Source: Spirochaetia bacterium | GTDB taxonomy: Bacteria; Spirochaetota; Spirochaetia; Treponematales; Breznakiellaceae | Assembly (NCBI GenBank): GCA_026002025.1 | Contig: BOAU01000002.1 | Span: 13,350-77,349 of the forward strand | Length of the DNA: 64,000 bases | Direction of reading: 5' to 3' | Part shown: one piece after another, positions 57,264 through 64,000 of the stretch | Layout: the number at the start of each line of letters is the position of its first letter | Numbering within the stretch: position 1 is the first letter of the stretch | Position numbers and translations under genes: made by a program | Notes under the pieces: model-generated | What the model was told of the DNA's origin: nothing | Database searches by the model: none | What the model saw: only the letters and a program-made list of their open reading frames with translations

Positions 57264-59527
57264 AATTGACGGCGTGCCAAACCGATTGAATAAATTGCAA
57301 GCCCCCCTTCCCGTAATGTTCGCCAGGCTGCCTCTGCAGTACCGGTTCCGGGTGTTTCCGGGATGGCTTTGTAAAATGCCGCCGCCTCAAGGCCCTTGCC
57401 CCGCGAAGCTTCTTCCAGCAGGGCTGCAATTTTATCCGCCCCTTGTCCTGCCCTTAACTGATATTCACCCAGCCGCCAGCGCCATCGAATTTCCGCATTC
57501 TTTCCCGCGCCTCTGATCAGGGGCCGGGACCCCAGAAAAAGAACCCTGTCGGTAGTTCCCGGCGGCATGCCCCGGCTTTCGTCCCGGTCCCGGGCATAGA
57601 CGTCCAGCAGTTCCGCTATCAGATCAACGGAGACCGACGGCTCTTTTACTTTGAATGGAAAAGCCGCAGTTACCGGGACCATTGCAGCGTCCGGCGTCAC
57701 CCACGAAGCAAGCAGCCGGTCCAATGGTTCGGTGTATTTGCTGAATTGTGTTTCGCCTTCAAAAGAAAGATCGTTTAAGGCAAAGGTGGATTCCGCAGTA
57801 TTACTGTTTACCCGCAACCTCCGGTGCAGGCCCTTTTCCCATTCGGCATAGATCCGGGAATGGCGGGTTAAAACAAACTGGTGCCAGAAGGCGGAATCCA
57901 AAAGACCCGCCGCAAAGAGCTGACGCAGTATTTCTGCGGAATTGATGATCTCCTGTTCGTCCTCGTCCCAGTAGCCGTAGATCAAATAGGCGTGGGTAAG
58001 GATGCCCGCCTCCTTGAACGCGGCACAGGCGCGGACCACATCTTCAAGGACTATGCCTTTACCAATACGTTTGAACCCCGCTTCAGTTGCCACTTCGATC
58101 CCCGCTGAAACCCCCACGAGCCCACCGGCGGCAAGGAGCGCCGCAGTATCGGGGGTGAAACCTTTTTCAAAACGGATATTTCCCCAAAAGGTGAGGGGCA
58201 GTCCGGCATCGCGGTTGAGTTCCGCAAGACGGATAAGCGAAGAAACCGGCGCCGCCTCATCAACCAGATGCACCCCATGGACGCCGGTTTGTTCTGCCTG
58301 TTCCGCGAGGTGGCGGAAAAGCGCCGCCGTGTCCACCGGCGCAAAACTGCGGATATAGTCCAGGGTAACGTCGCAAAAGGCGCAGGCGTGCCAGTAACAG
58401 CCGTGGGCAAGATAGGCCTTGAGCCAGTGCCCGTCTGACCAGAGCCGGTGCATGGGGTTCACATCGTCCACGGGGTAGAGGTAGCGGGAAAAGTCAAGAT
58501 CCCGGTAATCGGGGAAAATCGTTTTTATCGACTCATCATCGATCCGGCGGAACCGGGCAAAATCATTAGCATCGTTTTTTGTGCCATCACAGATGATTGC
58601 GGGGTCGGCGGTAATTTTTCCATCGTCTGATCGGTACATGGTTTTGTAGATGATCGATTTATCCCGGTTATTCTGATCCAAAATTGCTTCCCATGAACCG
58701 TAGCCCCGGTCAAAGGAGAGGTAATCAACATAATCGAAGATGCGCGAATCATCCATGAACCGCAGTTCGGTATTCACATAGCCGCCCCCGGCAATGATCG
58801 CGGCCTTATTGCCAAAACGCAGTTTTGCTGATATACCGCAGGTAAGGGCCCCCGCAAGGCAGCCGGGGAAGGGGATCGTGAGGCCGATGAGAAACGGACT
58901 TTCAGCGAGGCGCCCTTCGGAGGAATTGAAGATGCCTGTTACATAATCCCATTCTTCTTCAAGATAGGGGGCATAAAAATTTTTCAGGATGTAGCCGTCA
59001 AGACTTTGTTTAAGATCATCGAAATCGCGGAGCCCCGCGCCGGTATTTCCCGAGTAACGGACAAGTGAGAAATTCGGGTCCAGGGCCTGGGTGATAAAGT
59101 CCGCCATATCTGCCAGGAGTTTTCCCGCCAAAAGCGGGGCGTCTTCGGGGAGGGGACTGCCGCCGAAATTTTCCAGGCAGGCGTCAAAACGGGGGCCGCC
59201 GGGGAAGACGCCGTTTGCCAGGGTGAGAAAGTGGCCCCATTCTCGGTCCCTGCCCCGCAGAAAACTGATGAGCCGATCGATCATGTTGATCCAGCGGTCG
59301 GCTTCGGATAAAAAACGTTCCGCAATAGGGTCGTGCGGTTCTACGCCGGCAAAAATTTTCTCCAGCCCGGCGCGGCAGAAGATCTTTTCAAAAAGGCCGA
59401 TGGAGTGATCCCGCACAATAACCTGCTGCCCCTGTTTTTCGAGAAAAGTCTTGAGATAATAGAGGCTGGGGTAGGGGGTGTTGAGCTGGGTGAAGGGGGG
59501 CTGGATCAGGCAGACCGAGGCGCTCAT
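57260..59527 (-). CDS. B12-binding-type radical SAM protein
   Basis: 755 residues. The N-terminal part (SVCLIQPPFTQLNTPYPSLYYLKTFL) resembles the cobalamin-binding domain that precedes radical SAM domains. The iron-sulfur motif lies in AHGCYWHACAFCDVTLDYI, spaced CX4CX2C rather than the usual CX3CX2C. LIYGYWDEDEQEIINSAEIL is a family block. Such proteins methylate or rearrange metabolites. The substrate is unknown. It overlaps the small Cys-rich gene by 4 bases, which would be translated first. Confidence 0.85.
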   Translation of the reverse strand: MSASVCLIQPPFTQLNTPYPSLYYLKTFLEKQGQQVIVRDHSIGLFEKIFCRAGLEKIFAGVEPHDPIAERFLSEADRWINMIDRLISFLRGRDREWGHFLTLANGVFPGGPRFDACLENFGGSPLPEDAPLLAGKLLADMADFITQALDPNFSLVRYSGNTGAGLRDFDDLKQSLDGYILKNFYAPYLEEEWDYVTGIFNSSEGRLAESPFLIGLTIPFPGCLAGALTCGISAKLRFGNKAAIIAGGGYVNTELRFMDDSRIFDYVDYLSFDRGYGSWEAILDQNNRDKSIIYKTMYRSDDGKITADPAIICDGTKNDANDFARFRRIDDESIKTIFPDYRDLDFSRYLYPVDDVNPMHRLWSDGHWLKAYLAHGCYWHACAFCDVTLDYIRSFAPVDTAALFRHLAEQAEQTGVHGVHLVDEAAPVSSLIRLAELNRDAGLPLTFWGNIRFEKGFTPDTAALLAAGGLVGVSAGIEVATEAGFKRIGKGIVLEDVVRACAAFKEAGILTHAYLIYGYWDEDEQEIINSAEILRQLFAAGLLDSAFWHQFVLTRHSRIYAEWEKGLHRRLRVNSNTAESTFALNDLSFEGETQFSKYTEPLDRLLASWVTPDAAMVPVTAAFPFKVKEPSVSVDLIAELLDVYARDRDESRGMPPGTTDRVLFLGSRPLIRGAGKNAEIRWRWRLGEYQLRAGQGADKIAALLEEASRGKGLEAAAFYKAIPETPGTGTAEAAWRTLREGGLAIYSIGLARRQF

Positions 59528-59715
59528 TGGATACCTTCTTTCCGCTGAAAGGCGGGGCAGTGTTGGCCCGTGGCCCGGAACACCTCAATTGAGGGCAGAT
59601 TCCGGCACTTTATCCCAAAGAGCACACAGGACCGGGGGAACGATTGTTCCCAGGTGATCTTGAAGTGGACGCATTTGATACAGTCCGGGGCGCGGGCGCC
59701 CTGCTCATTATTCAT
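59524..59715 (-). CDS. Small cysteine-rich conserved protein
   Basis: 63 residues from the ATG at 59715 (a second ATG lies three codons upstream). Six cysteines in the pattern CIKCVHFKITWEQSFPRSC, GIKC and QHC suggest metal binding or an iron-sulfur cluster. The motif WEQSFPRSCVLFGIKC is conserved-looking, and small proteins like this are often mis-annotated as uracil-DNA glycosylase. Its stop overlaps the start of the radical SAM gene, pointing to linked function. Confidence 0.7.
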   Translation of the reverse strand: MNNEQGARAPDCIKCVHFKITWEQSFPRSCVLFGIKCRNLPSIEVFRATGQHCPAFQRKEGIQ

Positions 59716-59756
59716 TATAGACAATTTACCATAATTTGGAGTATCCTCTCATTATA

Positions 59757-61499
59757 ATGAAAACGTTAAGCGGTGTCCCCGTATCTTCAGGCATAGTCAG
59801 CGGAAAGGCCTTCCTCCATGTGGAAAGCGAATTTCCCGAAATCGTCCGTTACAGCCTCAGCGAAAATCAGGTTGAAGCGGAGCTGAAACGGCTGGACAAG
59901 GCCATCGCGGAGTCGCTGGAGGATCTCAGGACCGTCCATGGACGGGCGCTCCGGGAGATGAGCAAGGATCTCTCTGATATTTTTGCCGCCCACATCATGA
60001 TGCTGGAGGACCCGGACTTCATCGATCAGCTCAGGACCGGGATACAGAAAACATTGCAGAACGCCGAGTGCGTGGTTTCGGATATTGCCCGGGGGATGAT
60101 GCAGAAGATGATGGCCTCCCCGGACCCCCTTTTCCGGGAACGGGCGGTGGACATCAACGACATTTCCCGGCGGATTCTGACGGTCCTTCTGGGGATAAAG
60201 CAGATATCCCTGTCGGAGCTTGACCGGGACGTGATCGTGGTGGCCCATGATCTTTTGCCCTCTGAGGTGCTCACCATGAACAAGGCCCATGTCAAGGGCT
60301 TCGTCATGGACGGCGGCGGACGGACTTCCCACACGGCGATCCTCGCGCGGGCCTTCAACATCCCCGCGGTGCTGGGGCTTTCTATTGCAACCAAAGAAAT
60401 CAAGAACGATGATATGCTGGTGGTGGACGGCAGCGCCGGACAGGTTACCATCAACCCTGACCAACAGGAACTGAACGCCTACAAAAAGGCCGGCACCCAG
60501 TACCGCAAAAAGCAGGATGAATTCCTCACCATACGGGACCTGAGCGCGGAGACCATTGATGGCTGCCGGGTTGCCCTCAAGGCAAACATTGAAATCCCCG
60601 AGGAAGCTGAACAGGTGCTTCACTACGGAGCCGAGGGGATCGGGCTTTACCGCTCGGAATTTCTTTTTCTTACCCCCGGCCAGGCCGCGGAAGAGGAGAT
60701 GCAGTACCAGGCCTATTGTCAGGTGCTCAAGGCCCTTGGGGGCTTGCCCGTAACCATCCGCACCATGGACATTGGGGGCGACAAGATACTCCCGGACTTT
60801 CAGGTTACCAGCGATGAACGGAACCCCCTTTTGGGCTGGCGGGCGATCCGTTTCTCCCTTGCATTGCCGGAGCTGTTCAAAACCCAGCTCCGTGCGATCC
60901 TCCGCTCCAGTGCGGAAGGGAATGTGCGGATCATGTTCCCCCTGATTTCCGGCATTGAAGAACTGGAACAGGCCCGTGTCCTGCTTGATGAGGCCAGGGC
61001 CGAATGCCGCGCCAAGGCTCAGCCCTTTGCGGACAATATTGAAGTGGGGGTCATGATCGAAGTGCCCTCCGCCGCCATGACCGCGGATATTCTTGCCAAG
61101 AGTTCGGACTTTTTTTCCATCGGCACCAATGATTTGATCCAGTATTCCCTGGCGGTGGACCGGGGCAACGAGCGGGTCAATTACCTTGCCCAGCCCTGTC
61201 ATCCAGCGGTGCTACGCTTTATAAAGACGACGATAGACGCCGCCCACCAAAAGGGCATCAAGGCGGCAATGTGTGGGGAACTTGCCGGGGATTCTTCCAT
61301 GACAGCGTTACTGTTGGGATTAGGTCTGGATGAATTCAGCATGACCGCTCAGTCCATTCCGCAGGTGAAGGGGATCGTCCGGGCTGTGTCGATGAAGGAC
61401 TGCCAAAAGCTGGCGGAAGAGGTCATGAAGGGTACTTCCTGGAAACAGAACGCCGCTTTAGTAAGCGCCTGGATGGCCAAAAATTTCCCCGCCGAATAG
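59757..61499 (+). CDS. ptsI: Phosphoenolpyruvate-protein phosphotransferase (enzyme I)
   Basis: 580 residues from the ATG at 59757; no clear ribosome-binding site precedes it. The phosphorylated His is in MDGGGRTSHTAILARAF. The C-terminal TIM barrel has GLYRSEFLFL, TMDIGGDKI, GTNDLIQYSLAVDRGNERV and CGELAGDSSM. Enzyme I passes phosphate from PEP to HPr. No HPr or sugar-specific EII gene is in the window, so it may serve a regulatory PTS, as in other spirochaetes, or a distant operon. der starts 1 bp after its stop. Confidence 0.95.
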   Translation: MKTLSGVPVSSGIVSGKAFLHVESEFPEIVRYSLSENQVEAELKRLDKAIAESLEDLRTVHGRALREMSKDLSDIFAAHIMMLEDPDFIDQLRTGIQKTLQNAECVVSDIARGMMQKMMASPDPLFRERAVDINDISRRILTVLLGIKQISLSELDRDVIVVAHDLLPSEVLTMNKAHVKGFVMDGGGRTSHTAILARAFNIPAVLGLSIATKEIKNDDMLVVDGSAGQVTINPDQQELNAYKKAGTQYRKKQDEFLTIRDLSAETIDGCRVALKANIEIPEEAEQVLHYGAEGIGLYRSEFLFLTPGQAAEEEMQYQAYCQVLKALGGLPVTIRTMDIGGDKILPDFQVTSDERNPLLGWRAIRFSLALPELFKTQLRAILRSSAEGNVRIMFPLISGIEELEQARVLLDEARAECRAKAQPFADNIEVGVMIEVPSAAMTADILAKSSDFFSIGTNDLIQYSLAVDRGNERVNYLAQPCHPAVLRFIKTTIDAAHQKGIKAAMCGELAGDSSMTALLLGLGLDEFSMTAQSIPQVKGIVRAVSMKDCQKLAEEVMKGTSWKQNAALVSAWMAKNFPAE

Positions 61500-61500
61500 T

Positions 61501-62988
61501 ATGGAATTTAACCCCAACACCAAATACCGCAAACTCCCGGTGGTGGTTTTGGCGGGCAGGCCCAATGTGGGAAAGTCCACCCTCTTTAACCGGCTGCTCC
61601 ACAAACGCCGGGCCATCACGGACCCTACGCCGGGGGTGACCCGCGACCCGGTGGAAATGGACGCCTTTATTCAGGGCAAGCCCTTGCGGCTTATCGACAC
61701 CGGGGGTTTCAAACTGGTCCGCGAAGGGGACCCCTCAGAAGCCCTTGACGATCTGGTCGTAGAAAAAACCCTGGAAACCCTGGAGAAGGCGGACCTGATC
61801 GTGCTCATCCTTGCCGCCGGTGAATTGTCCGCAGAGGATGAGGAGTTTATCAGTTTCCTGCGCCGCTACCGGAACCGGCTTTTGGTTGCGGTAAATAAAA
61901 CCGAAGGGGGTCGCCGGGAGGCCGATGCGTGGAACCTTCTTTCCTACGGCTTCGACAAGGTCCACATGATCTCCGCCGAACACGGCGACAATATCGGCGA
62001 ACTTGAAGAAGCGATTCTATCACGGCTTGATTTTTCAAAAGTAGAAAAAGCCGGTAAAGCTCGCAGTAATACTGTTGACAGTAACACTAATGACGATGGC
62101 TTCATCGATAACGCCGAAACCCGGCCCATCCGCATCGCCCTGCTGGGAAAACCCAATACCGGCAAGTCAACCCTGTCGAACCGGCTCACCGCATCCAATG
62201 CCTCTATCGTGAGTGACATTCCCGGCACCACCCGTGATGTGGTGGAAGGTGTTTTTTCCTGGAAAGGCCGGGACTTCCAGGTGCTGGACACTGCGGGGAT
62301 CAGGCGGAAGACCAAGGTTACCGAAAACATCGAATACTATTCGGTGAACCGGGCGATTAAAACCATTGACGAAGCGGACATCGTGTTTCTTATGATCGAT
62401 GCCGTTGAGGGACTTTCCGAACAGGATAAGAAGATCGCGGGCCTCGCCTATGACAAGGGCCGGGGGATCATTATGGTCCTCAATAAATGGGACACCATGC
62501 CCCAAATCAAAAACGCCTTTGAGGCCACCGCCGACCGGATTCGTTTTCTTTTTGGCAAGATGGAATACGCCCCCATTGTTCCGGTAAGCGCCCGTGACGG
62601 GACCGGTGTGGACAAGCTTCTCAACACCGCCATGCGGATGTTCAAGCAGTTGCAAATCAAAATTGAGACCGGTCCCCTGAACCAGGCCCTGGAACGGTGG
62701 CTCCTGGAGAGCCCGCCCCCATCGGGCCCTTCAACCCGTTTCAAGGTGAAATACGCCGTGCAGAAATCCTCAAACCCTGTGGAGTTTATTTTTTTCGTGT
62801 CCCGTCCCCGCGCGGTGAGCGAGGCATATACTTCATACCTCCGCAATAAAGTACGCAAGGACTTGGGCTTCTCTTTAGTTCCCGTGGCGGTAGAAATTCG
62901 ATCCTCCGCCGGGGAGGCCGGGAAAGATCGGAAGGATACTATGGGTCATAAGAGCAGCGCCCGGAACGTCCGGCGGAAGAGGGGATGA
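61501..62988 (+). CDS. der: Ribosome-assembly GTPase Der (EngA)
   Basis: 495 residues with two G domains in tandem: GRPNVGKSTLFNRL and GKPNTGKSTLSNRL, each with D-x-x-G (DTGGF, DTAGI) and NKxD (NKTE, NKWD) boxes. A KH-like domain closes the protein. Der is needed for 50S subunit maturation. The first NKxD is NKTE, a variation compared with NKID. The linker between the G domains (about 175-205) has a run of serine and threonine. It follows ptsI by one base. Confidence 0.96.
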   Translation: MEFNPNTKYRKLPVVVLAGRPNVGKSTLFNRLLHKRRAITDPTPGVTRDPVEMDAFIQGKPLRLIDTGGFKLVREGDPSEALDDLVVEKTLETLEKADLIVLILAAGELSAEDEEFISFLRRYRNRLLVAVNKTEGGRREADAWNLLSYGFDKVHMISAEHGDNIGELEEAILSRLDFSKVEKAGKARSNTVDSNTNDDGFIDNAETRPIRIALLGKPNTGKSTLSNRLTASNASIVSDIPGTTRDVVEGVFSWKGRDFQVLDTAGIRRKTKVTENIEYYSVNRAIKTIDEADIVFLMIDAVEGLSEQDKKIAGLAYDKGRGIIMVLNKWDTMPQIKNAFEATADRIRFLFGKMEYAPIVPVSARDGTGVDKLLNTAMRMFKQLQIKIETGPLNQALERWLLESPPPSGPSTRFKVKYAVQKSSNPVEFIFFVSRPRAVSEAYTSYLRNKVRKDLGFSLVPVAVEIRSSAGEAGKDRKDTMGHKSSARNVRRKRG

Positions 62989-62991
62989 GCC

Positions 62992-63324
62992 GTGGCGTTT
63001 TATGGTATTCGTGATGTTGAACGGCTCCTCAAGGTGAAGGTCCATGTACTGCGTTATTGGGAACAGGAGATTCCCCTGATTCAGCCCAAGAAGGATGTGA
63101 CAGGAAAACTGCGTTATTCCAACCGGGATTTGCAGATTTTTTTGCGGCTCAAATACCTTTTGTACAACCGCCACTTTACTGTGGAAGGGGCCCGGGAAGA
63201 ACTTTTCCGGGAGGCCGCCGGTGAGCATCAGGATCTCCGCGCCCAGATCGCCGCCCTCCGTTCGGAACTGGTTGATCTCTGTTTTCTCATTAACAATAAA
63301 GATGTCCCCAGGGACGCACCGTAA
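62992..63324 (+). CDS. MerR-family transcriptional regulator
   Basis: 110 residues from a GTG at 62992. The winged helix-turn-helix (YGIRDVERLLKVKVHVLRYW, then QPKKDVTGKLRYSNRDLQ) is followed by a helical coiled-coil tail (RSELVDLCFLINNKD). It lacks an effector domain, as in the short MerR group. It lies directly behind der, and the following methyltransferase shares one base (TAATG). It may be a nucleoid or cell-cycle type regulator; the target is unknown. Confidence 0.85.
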   Translation: MAFYGIRDVERLLKVKVHVLRYWEQEIPLIQPKKDVTGKLRYSNRDLQIFLRLKYLLYNRHFTVEGAREELFREAAGEHQDLRAQIAALRSELVDLCFLINNKDVPRDAP

Positions 63325-64000
63325 TGCCGGTAGTGCCCGCATCCGTCCCCACAGTAGAACTATTTTCCCCATTATCACCGGAAATTCGCAGCGCACTGGA
63401 AGATGTTATCCCCCTTATCGAAAAAACCTTTCCTATTCCCGGTCGCTTTAAGCAGGGCCTGCCCGGTGATGTGGCGGAACTTTCCCGGCTCCTCACCAGC
63501 GGCCGCGGCGATCGGGGGGAATCCTATTTGGGAAAGCCGCCCCTTCTTTCGGCATATCTCCGCTACTTCCTCCCCTGGAATCTCTACCGTCTCTGCCGGC
63601 TGCTTCCTTCACTCGATCTGCGTCTTGCTGCCGGTGATGCCGTCATTGATCTTGGCTCCGGCCCCCTCACCCTCCCGGCGGCGCTCTGGATAGCCCGGCC
63701 TGAACTGCGGTCCCTGTCGCTGGAGTTCCGCTGCGTGGACCGTACCGGCGCCGTGCTGGACGCGGGGAAGAAATTTTTTTCAGGCCTCGCGGGGGAGGGG
63801 AGTCCCTGGATCATAAAAACCATCAAGGCGGATATCCGTAAAGACCTTGAAATTCGTGGGAGCAGGGCCGCACTGGTGACGGCGGTGAATGTTTTTAATG
63901 AACTTTTGGGCCACATTCCCCACACCGCTGCAGAGGCCCTTCACCGGGAGGCCGATGGGTATGCCCGTTTGCTTATGGACCTTGCCAGCGATACGGGCCG
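63324..64000 (+). CDS. Rsm22-like SAM-dependent methyltransferase (partial)
   Basis: The first 225 residues; the window ends before the stop. An N-terminal helical region precedes VIDLGSGPLTLPAALW, the SAM-binding motif I, and a Glu/Asp at the end of the next strand (FRCVDRTGAVLDAG). The lead-in SAYLRYFLPWNLYRLCRLLPSL resembles Rsm22-type ribosomal small-subunit methyltransferases. The gene overlaps the MerR stop by one base. The family name is inferred from this pattern. Confidence 0.7.
   Translation, partial: MPVVPASVPTVELFSPLSPEIRSALEDVIPLIEKTFPIPGRFKQGLPGDVAELSRLLTSGRGDRGESYLGKPPLLSAYLRYFLPWNLYRLCRLLPSLDLRLAAGDAVIDLGSGPLTLPAALWIARPELRSLSLEFRCVDRTGAVLDAGKKFFSGLAGEGSPWIIKTIKADIRKDLEIRGSRAALVTAVNVFNELLGHIPHTAAEALHREADGYARLLMDLASDTG

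Noticed and set aside
59787..61202. 471-codon open frame opposite ptsI
   Set aside because: Enzyme I motifs are complete on the + strand; the antisense frame is a composition artefact.

Overview
The window looks like chromosomal DNA of a spirochaete close to Treponema (termite-gut type lineages fit best). This is inferred from gene content: an acetyl-CoA carboxylase set joined to a FabV/Ter-type trans-2-enoyl-CoA reductase, a BspA/TpLRR-type leucine-rich-repeat protein, signal-peptide beta-barrel proteins, a large repeat lipoprotein beside an OmpA-like protein, and an intergenic poly-C tract. No rRNA, tRNA or CRISPR array was found. Base composition is uneven: housekeeping genes are GC-rich, while 4.2-8.7 kb and 21-26.4 kb are visibly AT-rich, which suggests acquired cargo.

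Layout. 0-10.1 kb is a defence island on the + strand: the tail of a RecG-like/AlbA_2 protein, a DUF488 gene with an unknown partner, a Fic toxin with a VbhA-like antitoxin, then overlapping hsdS, a 1491-residue STAND NTPase and hsdM. No hsdR is in the window. 10.1-18.9 kb is on the - strand: an M20 peptidase, galE, an MBL hydrolase, and a fatty-acid operon read fabV-accB-accC-accD-accA, with an XRE regulator upstream. 19.0-26.4 kb (+) is an unusual run: FkbH-like HAD protein, acyl carrier protein, two 2-hydroxyacyl-CoA dehydratase-like subunits with their ATP-dependent activator, an MBOAT acyltransferase and a membrane-anchored SGNH protein. It reads like a route that builds an acyl group on a carrier and exports it onto a surface polymer.

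26.4-33.7 kb mixes a DUF4143 ATPase remnant, toxin-antitoxin modules (RelB-YoeB, MazF with its antitoxin, a DUF1778 antitoxin with a truncated GNAT toxin), NAD synthetase, and a lipid trio (diacylglycerol-kinase-like, PlsC-like, HAD-IB). It also holds a 15-bp tandem repeat and a 21-bp poly-C tract. 33.7-40.6 kb holds hflX, slyD, a YgiQ radical SAM gene, nfu, an exported beta-barrel candidate, an exported nitroreductase and hsp20. hsp20 has a near-consensus sigma-54 promoter.

40.6-48.8 kb (+) is a sugar-use cluster: two ABC permeases, a binding protein, a 2-hydroxyacid dehydrogenase, a YhcH protein, a GntR regulator and a GH2 beta-mannosidase-like enzyme. There is no ATPase gene. 48.8-57.3 kb is a surface/regulatory region: orphan HicB among short repeats, a 1024-residue repeat lipoprotein with an OmpA-like partner, a beta-barrel protein, a SigI/RsgI-type sigma and anti-sigma pair, an LRR protein and a small secreted protein. 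57.3-64.0 kb is housekeeping: a B12-type radical SAM protein, a Cys-rich small protein, PtsI, Der, a MerR regulator and the start of an Rsm22-like methyltransferase.

Two best candidates for an undescribed system are the hsdS-STAND-hsdM defence operon and the FkbH-ACP-dehydratase-MBOAT-SGNH operon.
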